A DNA stretch of 64,000 nt from Patulibacter minatonensis DSM 18081 (GCF_000519325.1 NZ_KI912613.1:4173859-4237858), one strand, 5' to 3'; shown: positions 33,704 to 42,162, counted from the stretch's first letter. The notes: generated by a model not told the origin, from the sequence alone. Translations and numbers: made by a program.

Positions 33704-34789
33704 TCACCCGGCCAAACGCGCCTCGGCCCGGTCGATCAGCCCGTCGATCACCGGATCGAGCGTGTCGGGGTCGGCGTTCGCGTTCTCCGGCGTGTCGCGG
33801 AAGCGCCGGACGACACCCTGCAAGATGATCGCGAGCTTCCAGCAGCCCTGGGCCTCGAAGAACGGCAACCCGTCGAGCGGGTCGCCGGTCGCGCGGGCGT
33901 AGCGCTCGGCGATCTCCGCCCGGGTCGCGAAGCCGTCCGCGCGGGTCGGTGCGTCGGCGCCGCCGAGCGCCCACGCGAACGGGTCGCCCGGCTCGATCCA
34001 GTACGTCAGGAGCGTGCCGAGGTCCGCGATCGGGTCGCCGAGCGTACAGAGCTCCCAGTCGAGGATCGCGCGGACCTCGCCGTCGTCGCCGAGGATCACG
34101 TTCTCGAGCTTGTAGTCGCCGTGCACCACGGCGTCGCGGCGCTGCGGCGGGACGCTCGCCGCGAGGACGTCGCGGACGCGCTCGACGCCTGGGATCTCGC
34201 GGGTCCTCGAGGCCTCCCACTGCCGCCACCAGCCCTTGAGCTGCCGGGCCGCGTAGCCCTCGCGGCGCGCCAGATCCCCCAGGCCGGCCGCGTCGATGTC
34301 CACCTCGTGCAGGCCGACGAGCGCGTCGACGAGCGACCGGCCGGCCACCGCGCGCTCGGCCGGGCCGAGCGGTCCGAGGTCGCCGGCGGTCGCGACCGCG
34401 TGGCCCTCCGCGAGCTCCATGACGTAGAACGGCGCGCCCGTGACGTCCTCGTCCTCGCACAGGCCGAACGGCTCGGGCACCCGGACGCCGGCGGGGTGCA
34501 GCGCCGCGAGCAGGCGGTGCTCGCGCGGCATGTCGTGCGCGCCGCGCAGACGCGGCCCCAGCGGCGGCCGGCGCAGGATCCACGACGTCCCCGCCGCGTC
34601 GGTGACGCGGAAGGTGAGGTTCGAGCGGCCGTCACCGATCCGGGAGAACGAGAACGGCGGCGTGGCCCCCGGGAGGATCCGCTCGAGCCACGCCGAGACC
34701 GGCCCGACGTCGACGCCCGGGGGCGTCGCGGCGGACGGGTCCCGGCCGTCCCCGTCGGTCGCGGCGGAGCCGCCCTGCACGTCGGGCAC
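33704..34789 (-). CDS. Phosphotransferase of the APH/ACAD10-11 kinase type
   Basis: The 361-residue protein has an aminoglycoside-phosphotransferase fold: FSFSRIGDGRSNLTFRVTDAAGTSWILRRPP at the ATP loop, VVHGDYKLENVILGDDGEV as catalytic H-G-D-x4-N, and AILDWELCTLGDPIADLG as the metal-binding D-W-E. The RPPLGPRLRGAHDMPREHRLLAAL segment is typical of the group linked to acyl-CoA dehydrogenases. In mammals a similar kinase is fused to the dehydrogenase in ACAD10/ACAD11 and phosphorylates 4-hydroxyacyl-CoA. Here the two are separate genes 12 bp apart. GTG start at 34789. Confidence 0.9.
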   Translation of the reverse strand: MPDVQGGSAATDGDGRDPSAATPPGVDVGPVSAWLERILPGATPPFSFSRIGDGRSNLTFRVTDAAGTSWILRRPPLGPRLRGAHDMPREHRLLAALHPAGVRVPEPFGLCEDEDVTGAPFYVMELAEGHAVATAGDLGPLGPAERAVAGRSLVDALVGLHEVDIDAAGLGDLARREGYAARQLKGWWRQWEASRTREIPGVERVRDVLAASVPPQRRDAVVHGDYKLENVILGDDGEVRAILDWELCTLGDPIADLGTLLTYWIEPGDPFAWALGGADAPTRADGFATRAEIAERYARATGDPLDGLPFFEAQGCWKLAIILQGVVRRFRDTPENANADPDTLDPVIDGLIDRAEARLAG

Positions 34790-34801
34790 GGTCCGCCGCC
34801 C

Positions 34802-36076
34802 CTACTCGATCGCGCCGCAGCCGGAGGCGGTCGAGCCGCCGTCGTCCGCGAGCTTCAGGAGGGTACGGGCGATCGTCATGCGGTGGACCTCGCTCGCGCC
34901 GTCGTAGATGCGGGCGGCGCGGGAGTCCGCGTACCAGCGGGCGATCGGAAAGTCCTCGGTCGAGATGCCGTGCGAGCCGTAGATCTGGACGCAGCGGTCG
35001 AGGATGCGGCCGAACGCCTCTGCGACGAACGTCTTGACCATGGCGATCTCCTGGCGGTGGGGCAGGTCGTGCTCGACCTTCCACGCGGCGTTCAGGACCA
35101 TCATCCGCGAGGCGTAGAGGTCGATCGCGCTGTCGGCGATGAAGAACTGCAGCGCCTGGTGCTTGGCGAGGTCCACCCCGAACGCCTGGCGCTCCTTCAG
35201 GCGGGCCGCGGTGAGGTCGAGCGCGCGCTGCGAGACGCCGATCCACCGCATCGCGTGGGCGAGGCGGCCGCCGGCCAGGCGCTTCTGCGAGATGACGAAG
35301 CCCTCCCCCTCGCCGCCGAGGAGGTTCTCGACCGGGACGCGGACGTCGGTCATCCGGATCTCCGCGTGGCCGCCGACCATGTGCGCGCCCGTGATCTCGG
35401 GGTCGCGGACGATCTCCCAGCCCGGCGTGTCGCACGGGACGAGGATCAGCGAGTAGTCGCGATGGCTGCCGCGCCGGTCCGGGTCCGGGTCGTCGAGCCC
35501 GCCGGTCTTCGCGACGACGATCGCGATCGTGGCGCCGATCGCGCCGGTGATGAACCACTTGCGGCCGTTGAGCACCCACTCGTCGCCGTCGCGGACGGCC
35601 GTCGCGGCGAGGTTCGTCGGGTCCGAGGAAGCGACGTCGGGCTCCGTCATCGCGAAGCACGAGCGGATCGTGCCCTCGACCAGCGGACGGAGCCACCGCT
35701 CCTTCTGGGCGTCGGTGCCCGCGAGGAGCAGCGTGTGCATGTTGCCCTCGTCGGGGGCCATCGCGTTCAGGCCCAGCGACGCCAGCGGGCTGACGCCGCA
35801 CTCCTGCGAGATCAGCGACATGCCGACCACGCCGATCCCCAGGCCGCCCCACTCCTCGGGCTGGCCCGGCGCGTAGATCCCGCGCTCCCGGGCGCGGTCG
35901 CGCAGGCGCTCGACGACGTGCCACGAGGCGAGGATGTCGTCCGGGTCGGCGAGCTCCGCCTCGGCCGGGATCGCGTCCTCGGCGACGAACGCGCGGATCT
36001 CGTCGAGGACGCCCCGCAGCTCGGGCGGGACGGAGAAGCCCAGGCCCTCGATCATCGGACTGCTCTGCACGGTCAT
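34802..36076 (-). CDS. Acyl-CoA dehydrogenase, ACAD10/11-like
   Basis: A 424-residue flavin dehydrogenase: CFAMTEPDVASSDPTNLAATAV and WVLNGRKWFITGAIGA (FAD/substrate strands), GEGEGFVISQKRLAGGRLAHAMRWIG, and IYGSHGISTEDFPIARWYAD. At the usual catalytic-Glu position IYEGT the protein has IYDGASEVH, so Asp replaces Glu, as in ACAD10/11-type members. Its start ATG 36076 follows GAGGAG; the open frame extends much farther upstream but crosses the palindromic control region. It is divergent from a TetR gene across two GGTACN6GTACC operators, its likely regulator. Confidence 0.92.
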   Translation of the reverse strand: MTVQSSPMIEGLGFSVPPELRGVLDEIRAFVAEDAIPAEAELADPDDILASWHVVERLRDRARERGIYAPGQPEEWGGLGIGVVGMSLISQECGVSPLASLGLNAMAPDEGNMHTLLLAGTDAQKERWLRPLVEGTIRSCFAMTEPDVASSDPTNLAATAVRDGDEWVLNGRKWFITGAIGATIAIVVAKTGGLDDPDPDRRGSHRDYSLILVPCDTPGWEIVRDPEITGAHMVGGHAEIRMTDVRVPVENLLGGEGEGFVISQKRLAGGRLAHAMRWIGVSQRALDLTAARLKERQAFGVDLAKHQALQFFIADSAIDLYASRMMVLNAAWKVEHDLPHRQEIAMVKTFVAEAFGRILDRCVQIYGSHGISTEDFPIARWYADSRAARIYDGASEVHRMTIARTLLKLADDGGSTASGCGAIE

Positions 36077-36127
36077 GCGGTGACTCCTCGGAATGCTGTG
36101 ACGCCGCAGGGCGCCATGGGGCAGGGT

Positions 36128-36183
36128 GCTGGTACTGGCAAGTACCAGCCCACGCGGAGCGCACGGTACCACGTGGTACCGTG
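36128..36183. promoter_or_regulatory. two GGTAC-N6-GTACC palindromes between acd and tetR
   Basis: GCTGGTACT (36128-36136) and AGTACCAGC (36141-36149) form 9-bp arms around GGCA. The second element, 36162-36183, is a perfect 22-bp palindrome with core GGTACCACGTGGTACC. Both contain GGTACN6GTACC and sit in the 120-bp gap between the dehydrogenase (36076) and TetR (36197) starts. TACCGT (36177-36182) could be the -10 box of the TetR gene, inside the second element. Confidence 0.75.
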
Positions 36184-36196
36184 GCCGTCGACTCTC

Positions 36197-36898
36197 GTGA
36201 CGACGTCCGACGACAGCCTCGAGGCGACCGAGCCGAAGCCGCCGTCCGGTCCGCCGATGACCCCGGCGCCGGAGGGCCCGGCGACCGGGGTCCGGCATCG
36301 GCTCGCGACCGATGCCGGATCGGACCCCCGGCAGCGGCTTCTGCGGGGGGTCGCGACTGCGGTAGCCGACAAGGGCTACGTCGCGACGACGATCGCCGAC
36401 ATCGTCCGCCACGCGCACGTCTCGAAGCGCACGTTCTACGAGCACTTCGCCGACAAGCAGTCGTGCTACCTCGAGGCGTATCGACGAGGCACCGATCGGC
36501 TGGGCCGGCGCATGCTCGATGCCGGTCGCACGGCCGAGGGGCCGTGGCACGAGCGACTCCGCGCAGGCGTCGCCGCGTACCTCCGGGTGTTGTCCGACGC
36601 CCCGGCGAGCACACGGACGTTCACCACCGAGATCCAGGCCGCGGGAGCCGCTGCGGTCGCCGAGCGCCGGGCGATGCACCGCAGGACGGCCGAGGCGCTC
36701 CTCGAGCTCGTCGGCCGCGTCCGCGACGACGCTCCCGAGCTCCGCCCGCTCGATCCTCTCGTCGCCGACGGGGTCGTGGGCGCGATGACGGAGTTGGTCG
36801 CCAACGCCGTGGCCGACGGCCAGACCGCGGAGCTCTCGGCGCTGGAGATCCCGATCATGGTGCTGCTGGCGTCGGTCCTGACGGCACCGGAGGCCTGA
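36197..36898 (+). CDS. TetR-family regulator of the acyl-CoA dehydrogenase
   Basis: The 233-residue protein carries RQRLLRGVATAVADKGYVATTIADIVRHAHVSKRTFYEHFADKQSCYLEAYRRG around residues 40-90, a TetR domain with RTFYEHF recognition helix. The first 35 residues are a polar Pro/Gly-rich extension (EATEPKPPSGPPMTPAPEG). I start at GTG 36197, 14 bp after the second palindrome; an internal ATG about 23 codons in is an alternative. The ligand domain ends LEIPIMVLLASVLTAPEA, a style frequent in actinobacterial fatty-acid regulators. Divergent from the dehydrogenase it probably represses. Confidence 0.85.
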   Translation: MTTSDDSLEATEPKPPSGPPMTPAPEGPATGVRHRLATDAGSDPRQRLLRGVATAVADKGYVATTIADIVRHAHVSKRTFYEHFADKQSCYLEAYRRGTDRLGRRMLDAGRTAEGPWHERLRAGVAAYLRVLSDAPASTRTFTTEIQAAGAAAVAERRAMHRRTAEALLELVGRVRDDAPELRPLDPLVADGVVGAMTELVANAVADGQTAELSALEIPIMVLLASVLTAPEA

Positions 36899-36982
36899 CG
36901 TCGACCCCCCGGCGCCGCCGAGCCCGTCGGTGTGCTGTCGGCGGCGACGGGCGCCGGAGCGACCACAGGAAAGAGCCTCGGC

Positions 36983-37003
36983 CACCAATCGGTTGGTTAT
37001 CGT
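36983..37003 (+). promoter_or_regulatory. promoter and operator (site G) of the ligase-hydratase operon
   Basis: CACCAATCGGTTGGTT (36983-36998) differs from the consensus operator at three of sixteen places and runs into TATCGT (36998-37003), a TAnnnT box. The predicted transcript start near 37010 lies about 60 nt before the small ORF at 37070 and 104 nt before the ligase start. Confidence 0.55.
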
Positions 37004-37069
37004 CGACCGACCGCCTCGTCGAGGGGCCCGCACGGGCGTCCCCGGAGCCGGGACCGAGGAGAGACGACG

Positions 37070-37117
37070 ATGCGCCAGAACCCCAGCACGCGGTCCGGCC
37101 GCCGGCCCTGCGCGTGA
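37070..37117 (+). CDS. 15-codon leader ORF overlapping the ligase start
   Basis: ATG 37070 follows a strong GAGGAGAG Shine-Dalgarno (37056-37063), better than anything before the ligase GTG. It encodes MRQNPSTRSGRRPCA and stops at TGA 37115-37117, so its end overlaps the ligase GTG as GTGA. It could be a coupled leader peptide. It could also be the true ligase N-terminus displaced by a one-base assembly error or frameshift. The peptide is Arg-rich with no recognisable motif. Confidence 0.4.
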   Translation: MRQNPSTRSGRRPCA

Positions 37118-38760
37118 CGATCGACGTCGAGGCGCTCTACGACCGGCGCGCGGACGACCGCTGGAACCGGGTCGCCGTCGGCGACGTGCTGGAGCGGATG
37201 ACGTGGAGCGACCCCGACAAGGTCGCCATGGTGGCGTCCGAGGACGCGATCGCCGATCCGCGGTACGCGCGGGTCACGTACCGCGAGGCCGACCGCCTCG
37301 CCAATCGGGTCGCCAACGCGCTCCTGGCGCGCGGGCTCCGCCGCGGCGACCGGGTCGCGATGCTCTGCGAGAACTCCGTCGAGGCGTACCTGACGAAGAT
37401 CGGGATCGCCAAGGCCGGGCTCGTCGCGTTCCCCGTGAACACGATGATGGCGCCCGACGTCGTCGAGCACATGCTCCGGCACGTCGACGTCCACGTCGGG
37501 ATCGTCGACGCCGACATGTGGGCCGCGAAGGGGCGGGCGTTCGTCGCCGCGGGCGTCGAGCCGATCGCGACGATCGCCGGCGCGCTCCCCGGACCGGAGG
37601 GCGCGACGCCCTTCGAGGCGTTCGTCGCCGGCGTCCCGGACACGGAGCCGGACGTGCGGATCCACGGCGACGACGTCTGGGAGATCCTCTCGACGTCCGG
37701 CACGACGGCGATGCCGAAGGCCGTGATGATCTCCCACACGTACACGTACATGGCCGCCATGAGCCACGCGATGTCGTACACGCGCGGGCTCGAGATCGAG
37801 TGCGACCTCGTGACCTGCTCGTTCCTGCCGGTCGTGTTCCACATCGGCGACCACGCGCACGTGTTCTCCGCCTGGATGACCGGCGGGACGGTGGTCCTCG
37901 GACGACGGCCCGAGCCGGCGCGCATCGCGGCCGCGGCGGCGGCGCACGGCGTCACGTGCCTCTGGGGCGGCTCGCCCCAGCTGCTCGAGGACCTCGCCCG
38001 CGAGGTCGAGCGCGCACCGGAGGCGCACGACCTCAGCCGCATCGAGGTCGTGATCTACGGGTGGTCGGCGATGAGCGCCGACCTCGCCGACCGCCTGCAG
38101 GCGCTGTTCCACGGGGTGCGCTTCGTCTGCATCTTCGGGCAGACGGAAGCGATCGCCTGCCACCGCTTCTGGCCCCACCGGTGGCCCGAGGTCAACCGCG
38201 GCGAGACCCCCGCCGTCAACAACGTGGGCATCCCGGCGCCGATGCTCGGGGCCACGGTCGTCGACGTCGACGGCACGTCGCTCCGGGACCGGCCGGGCGA
38301 GCAGGGCGAGGCCGTCTACCGCTCGCCCGCGATCGCGTCCGGATACTTCCGGGACGAGGCCGCGACGACCGACGCGTTCCGCGGCGGCTGGTTCCACAGC
38401 GGCGACATGTGCGAGTACGACGCCGAGGGCCGGCGCGTGATGGTCGACCGCTTCAAGGACGTCGTGAAGTCGGGCGGCGAGAACGTCTCCAGCATCCGCG
38501 TGGAGGGCGTCCTCATGCAGCACCCGGCCGTCGACCGGGCGGCGGTGGTCGGGCTCCCCCACGAGCGCTGGGGCGAGGCCGTCACCGGGGTCGTCGTGAC
38601 GGAGCCCGAGGTCGAGGTCGACGCCGCCGAGCTGATCGCCTTCTGCCGCGCCCGTCTCGCGGGCTTCGAGACCCCGAAGCGGATCGTGTTCCGGGACGAG
38701 TTGCCCACGACCGTCGGCGGCAAGGTCCTGAAGTACCGGCTCCGCGAGATGCTGCGGTGA
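37114..38760 (+). CDS. Long-chain/aryl acyl-CoA synthetase (AMP-forming)
   Basis: The 548-residue ligase has ILSTSGTTAMPKAVMISH (ATP loop), VCIFGQTEAIA, GGWFHSGDMCEYDAEGRRVMVDRFKDVVKSGGENVSSIRVEG and the canonical C-terminal LPTTVGGKVLKYRLREML with the catalytic lysine. This layout matches long-chain or aromatic acyl-CoA synthetases and is not close to the two paralogous ligases at 20331 and 26294. The start codon is uncertain: the GTG at 37114 has no clear Shine-Dalgarno and depends on coupling to the small ORF. It is coupled to the next hydratase by a GTGA overlap and is under operator site G. Confidence 0.88.
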   Translation: MTIDVEALYDRRADDRWNRVAVGDVLERMTWSDPDKVAMVASEDAIADPRYARVTYREADRLANRVANALLARGLRRGDRVAMLCENSVEAYLTKIGIAKAGLVAFPVNTMMAPDVVEHMLRHVDVHVGIVDADMWAAKGRAFVAAGVEPIATIAGALPGPEGATPFEAFVAGVPDTEPDVRIHGDDVWEILSTSGTTAMPKAVMISHTYTYMAAMSHAMSYTRGLEIECDLVTCSFLPVVFHIGDHAHVFSAWMTGGTVVLGRRPEPARIAAAAAAHGVTCLWGGSPQLLEDLAREVERAPEAHDLSRIEVVIYGWSAMSADLADRLQALFHGVRFVCIFGQTEAIACHRFWPHRWPEVNRGETPAVNNVGIPAPMLGATVVDVDGTSLRDRPGEQGEAVYRSPAIASGYFRDEAATTDAFRGGWFHSGDMCEYDAEGRRVMVDRFKDVVKSGGENVSSIRVEGVLMQHPAVDRAAVVGLPHERWGEAVTGVVVTEPEVEVDAAELIAFCRARLAGFETPKRIVFRDELPTTVGGKVLKYRLREMLR

Positions 38761-39539
38761 GCACCGACGCGCCCACCGACGTCCGGTACGAGGTCCGCGC
38801 GGGCGTCGCGACGGTCACGATCGACCGCCCCGACGTCATGAACGCCTTCCGCGAGCGGACGATGCTCGAGCTGATCGACGCGTTCGACCGCGCCGACGCC
38901 GACCCGGAGGTCGGCGTCGTGGTGCTGACGGGCGCCGGCGACCAGGCGTTCAGCACCGGCGGCGACGTGGCCATGGAGCACGCGTTCGACCGCCACGAGG
39001 GGCGCCGCATGGCGCGGATCCTGATCCGCCTGTCCGAAGCGGTGCGCGGCGTCGGCAAGCCGGTCATCGCGAAGATCCGGGGCTGGTGCGTCGGCGGCGG
39101 GAACGAGCTGAACCTCTGCTGCGACCTCGCGATCGCCGGCGCGTCGGCCCGGTTCGCGCACACGGACTCGAGGCTCGGCAACTCGCCGATCTGGTACGCC
39201 ACGCAGCTCCTGCCGCTCGTCGTCGGCGAGCGCCGGGCCAAGGAGATCGTCCTCCTCGGTGAGCCGTGCTCCGCCACCGAGGCGGCGGCGATGGGCTGGA
39301 TCAACCGGGTGGTCCCCGACGCCGAGCTCGACGACGCCGTCGCCGGCTGGTGCGAGCGGCTGCTCGGCAACAGCCCGCAGGCGATGCGCCTGTCGAAGGT
39401 GTCGCTGAACTTCGCGGGCGACGCCCTCATGCCGTCGGTCCGTCACGGCTTCGAGGCCCTCACCCAGACCTACGAATCCCCGGAGTTCCGCGAGGGCACG
39501 ACCGCGTTCCTGGAGCGTCGTCCGCCACGGTTCCGCTGA
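38757..39539 (+). CDS. Enoyl-CoA hydratase/hydrolase family protein
   Basis: A 260-residue crotonase-fold protein: VATVTIDRPDVMNAFRERTM, AGDQAFSTGGDVAMEHAF and IRGWCVGGGNELNLCCDLAIAG. The first catalytic Glu is kept (GNEL). The second position reads FAHTDSRLG, with Asp instead of Glu. The phrase ARFAHTDSRLGNSPIWYATQLLPLVVGERRAKEIVLLGEP resembles ring-cleaving hydrolases of the BadI/MenB group more than simple hydratases; key marks are GNSPIWYATQ and RAKEIVLLGE. A role in cleaving a cyclic ketoacyl-CoA is possible but unproven. Coupled to the ligase as GTGA. Confidence 0.88.
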   Translation: MSTDAPTDVRYEVRAGVATVTIDRPDVMNAFRERTMLELIDAFDRADADPEVGVVVLTGAGDQAFSTGGDVAMEHAFDRHEGRRMARILIRLSEAVRGVGKPVIAKIRGWCVGGGNELNLCCDLAIAGASARFAHTDSRLGNSPIWYATQLLPLVVGERRAKEIVLLGEPCSATEAAAMGWINRVVPDAELDDAVAGWCERLLGNSPQAMRLSKVSLNFAGDALMPSVRHGFEALTQTYESPEFREGTTAFLERRPPRFR

Positions 39540-39599
39540 CCCGCCCGGACGTCCGCGGCGACCCGTCCCGTCAGCCGCGCTCGCCCTCGGGAACCGGAA

Positions 39600-39618
39600 C
39601 TCGCGGAAGTGCCGCGAG
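39600..39618 (+). terminator. hairpin after the ligase-hydratase operon
   Basis: CTCGCGG (39600-39606) pairs with CCGCGAG (39612-39618) around AAGTG. It lies 60 bp after the hydratase stop, in the gap before the convergent YchJ gene. No U-tract follows. Confidence 0.35.
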
Positions 39619-39711
39619 ATCGGCCGCGTCCAAGGCGACCTCCTCGGCCGAGCTTGGTCGCCCGATCGCGCGCCGGCGCGGTGCCCGCGATGTCCCGCCG
39701 GCCTCCGGGAT

Positions 39712-40122
39712 TCAGCCCACCGCGGCGACGTAGTGCCACCGGCCGTCGACCCGGACGAAGGCGCTGTGCTCCCGCTGCGACCCCTCCGTGCCGGAGCGGT
39801 CCCGGAAGTGCGCGACGAACTCGACGGTCCCCCGGTCGTCGGCCGACCCTCCCGCGGTGGTGCCGAGGATCTCGAGCCGGCGCCACGTGAGTCCGGGCTC
39901 GAGCTCCAGCGTCGCCGGCCTCGTGGCCGGGTGCCAGGTCGCGAGCAGGTACGGCACGTCGCCGACCGCGAACGCGCTGAACCTCGAGCGCATCAGCCGC
40001 TCCGCCGTGGGCGCGACGGGCGTGCCCGTCGTCCGCCCGCGGTGGAGCGCGCCGCAGTGCTCGGCGTACGCGTCCCCGGTGCCACACGGGCAGCGCGACG
40101 GGAGATGGAGCGACGACACCAT
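39712..40122 (-). CDS. ychJ: YchJ family protein with SEC-C motif
   Basis: The 136-residue protein has an N-terminal zinc motif CPCGTGDAYAEHCGALHRG and then the UPF0225 core: PTAERLMRSRFSAFAVGDVPYLLATWHPATRP, ending GTVEFVAHFRD and EHSAFVRVDGRWHYVAAVG. The domain is an NTF2-like fold of unknown biochemical role; the Cys/His cluster binds zinc in SEC-C proteins. ATG at 40122 is chosen because the N-terminal MVSSLHLPSRCPCGTG matches the usual start; the frame is open for much longer upstream only because of GC bias. Confidence 0.9.
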   Translation of the reverse strand: MVSSLHLPSRCPCGTGDAYAEHCGALHRGRTTGTPVAPTAERLMRSRFSAFAVGDVPYLLATWHPATRPATLELEPGLTWRRLEILGTTAGGSADDRGTVEFVAHFRDRSGTEGSQREHSAFVRVDGRWHYVAAVG

Positions 40123-40242
40123 CGGCCGAGGATCCCACGACGCGGGCGCCCTGCGTCGGCCACCCGCCCCGACGCGCGGCCATGCGCCCCGGCTCCGCGG
40201 CCGGCGCCCCTGCCGTCCGGCGCGCGGAGCTACGCTGCCCCC

Positions 40243-42132
40243 GTGTCGCGTGTGTCCCGAAGGTCCCGTCGCCCGTCGCTCCGTCCCCCGGCCCTGGTGC
40301 TGCCCCTCGTGCTCGCCGCGGCCGTGGCTCCTCCGGCCTCCGGCGCCGGATACGCGTGCGGGGACCAGTCGGCCGGGCGCGAACGATGCACCCGCGTCGT
40401 CGTGCCGCTGGACCGCACCGGGACGGTCCCGGGGGAGATCGGGCTGTCGGTCCGGACGATCCAGCCGGGCGAGTCGCGGCGGAAGGTCCGGCGCGAGGCC
40501 GTGATGCTCCTCCCCGGCGGCCCCGGTCAGGCGGGGACCCCGCTCGTGCAGGACCTCGTCCGCAGCCTCGTGCCGCTCCAGCGGAAGCGGGACCTCGTCG
40601 CCGTGGACACCCGTGGCACGGGCCGCTCGACCGACCTCATCGCCTGCCCCGAGCTCGAGTCCTCGGCGGTCAGCGGCCTGACGCAGGGCCAGCGGATCGG
40701 CTCCTGCGCCCGGCGCATCGGGCCCGCGATCGACCGCTACGCCACGACCGACGTCGTGGCGGACCTCGAGGCCGTGCGCATCGCCGGGGGCTACGACAAG
40801 CTCCTCCTCGTCGGGGTCTCCTACGGCAGCCTCACGGCCCAGCGCTACGCGGCCGCGTACCCCGACCGGGTCTCCGGGATGGTCCTGGACTCCACGGTCG
40901 ACGCCGCCCCGGACGACCCGTTCTCGCTCGCGACGCTGCGCGCCATCCCCGGCGCGCTGCGGAACGCGTGCGCCCGCGGCGCGTGCCGTGGTGTGACCGA
41001 CGACGTCCTGGGCGACCTGCGCCGGACCCGCGAGCGTCTGCCGCTCACGGTCACCGTCGACGACGGGACGGGGAGGCGCCGGCCCGCGACCCTCGACGAC
41101 GCCGTGCTGCTCGGCCTGATCCAGGCGGGCGACCTGCGGCCGGACCTGCGATCGGCGCTCCCCGCCGCGCTGCGGCGCGCCGGGGAGGGGGATCCCCAGC
41201 CCCTCGCGCGGCTGGCCCGGGCGGTCGGGTTCGGGGCCCGGGAGGGCGACGACGAGGACCCCGAAGCGGTCGGCGCCGCCGGTCTCGACAGCCAGGGGAG
41301 CTTCCTCGCGACGCTGTGCCGCGACACGGACGGGCCGTGGGCGCCGGGCACCCCGCCCGGCGAGGCCCGGTCCCGCGCGATCCTCGACGCCCTGGCTGCC
41401 CGCAGCGACGCGGAACGCGGCGGGTGGAGTCCGGAGGATGCGATCGTCGTCTCCCCGGCCGTCCCGTGCGCCTTCTGGCCTGCCGAGCCGGAGCACGCGT
41501 CCGTCCCGCCCGCCCCGGACGTGCCGACGCTGCTCCTCAGCGGGGCCGACGACGTCCGGACGCCCCCGGAGGAGGCCCGCCGGGTCGCCGCGCGGTACCC
41601 CCGGTCGACGGTGCTCGACGTGCCGGGCGTCGGTCACTCGGTCCTGACGACCGCCTCGTCGGTCGGGACCGCCGAGGAGTGCGTCGACGCCGCCCTCGGC
41701 GCCCTGGTGACCGGTCGGCCCGTCCGCCGGTGCGTCGCCCCCGCCGAGGTCGAGCGCGCCGTCCCGCTCGTGCCGTCGTCGCCCGCGGAGCTCGGCCGCA
41801 CCGGCCCCGCCCGGGCCCGGGCGGTGGCCCGTGCGACGATCCTCGACGCCGCGCGTGAGGTGGCCGCCGCGACCTCCGAGGACGACGGGGAGGACGAGGA
41901 CCCCTTCGCCGCGGCCGCGGCCGCGGCGAAGAGCACGCGCGTCGCCGGCCTGCGCAGCGGCTCGGCGACGAGGACCGCCAAGGGCGGGTTGCGCCTGGAC
42001 CGCACGGGCTTCGTGCCCGGGACCGCCGTGACCGCGCGCGGGATCCGGAAGCAGGCGCGGATCAGCGTGGTGGTGCGCGGGAAGGGGCTGCGCCCCGGCC
42101 GCTACACGATCGCGAACCCGCTGGCGCGGTAG
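40243..42132 (+). CDS. Secreted alpha/beta-hydrolase (tripeptidyl aminopeptidase-like)
   Basis: The 629-residue protein begins with an Arg-rich signal peptide (RRSRRPSLRPPALVLPLVLAAAVAPPASG) and then a large alpha/beta-hydrolase: LLPGGPGQAGTP (oxyanion-hole loop), VDTRGTGRS, the nucleophile elbow GVSYGSLTAQR, LLLSGADDVRTPPE with the acid and VPGVGHSVL with the His. The layout is that of secreted SlpD/Tap-type aminopeptidases (S33), plus a long C-terminal extension (residues 480-629) with acidic EDDGEDEDP and a GLRPGRYTI end that may be a beta domain. Starts at GTG 40243; another GTG follows 9 bp later. Confidence 0.88.
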   Translation: MSRVSRRSRRPSLRPPALVLPLVLAAAVAPPASGAGYACGDQSAGRERCTRVVVPLDRTGTVPGEIGLSVRTIQPGESRRKVRREAVMLLPGGPGQAGTPLVQDLVRSLVPLQRKRDLVAVDTRGTGRSTDLIACPELESSAVSGLTQGQRIGSCARRIGPAIDRYATTDVVADLEAVRIAGGYDKLLLVGVSYGSLTAQRYAAAYPDRVSGMVLDSTVDAAPDDPFSLATLRAIPGALRNACARGACRGVTDDVLGDLRRTRERLPLTVTVDDGTGRRRPATLDDAVLLGLIQAGDLRPDLRSALPAALRRAGEGDPQPLARLARAVGFGAREGDDEDPEAVGAAGLDSQGSFLATLCRDTDGPWAPGTPPGEARSRAILDALAARSDAERGGWSPEDAIVVSPAVPCAFWPAEPEHASVPPAPDVPTLLLSGADDVRTPPEEARRVAARYPRSTVLDVPGVGHSVLTTASSVGTAEECVDAALGALVTGRPVRRCVAPAEVERAVPLVPSSPAELGRTGPARARAVARATILDAAREVAAATSEDDGEDEDPFAAAAAAAKSTRVAGLRSGSATRTAKGGLRLDRTGFVPGTAVTARGIRKQARISVVVRGKGLRPGRYTIANPLAR

Positions 42133-42162
42133 CGCGCCGCAGCACCGTGCCGCGCCGCCCGG

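Noticed and set aside
33296-36898. 1200-codon open frame on the plus strand
   Set aside because: Antisense shadow of the phosphotransferase and dehydrogenase genes; only the last 234 codons (TetR) have protein motifs.
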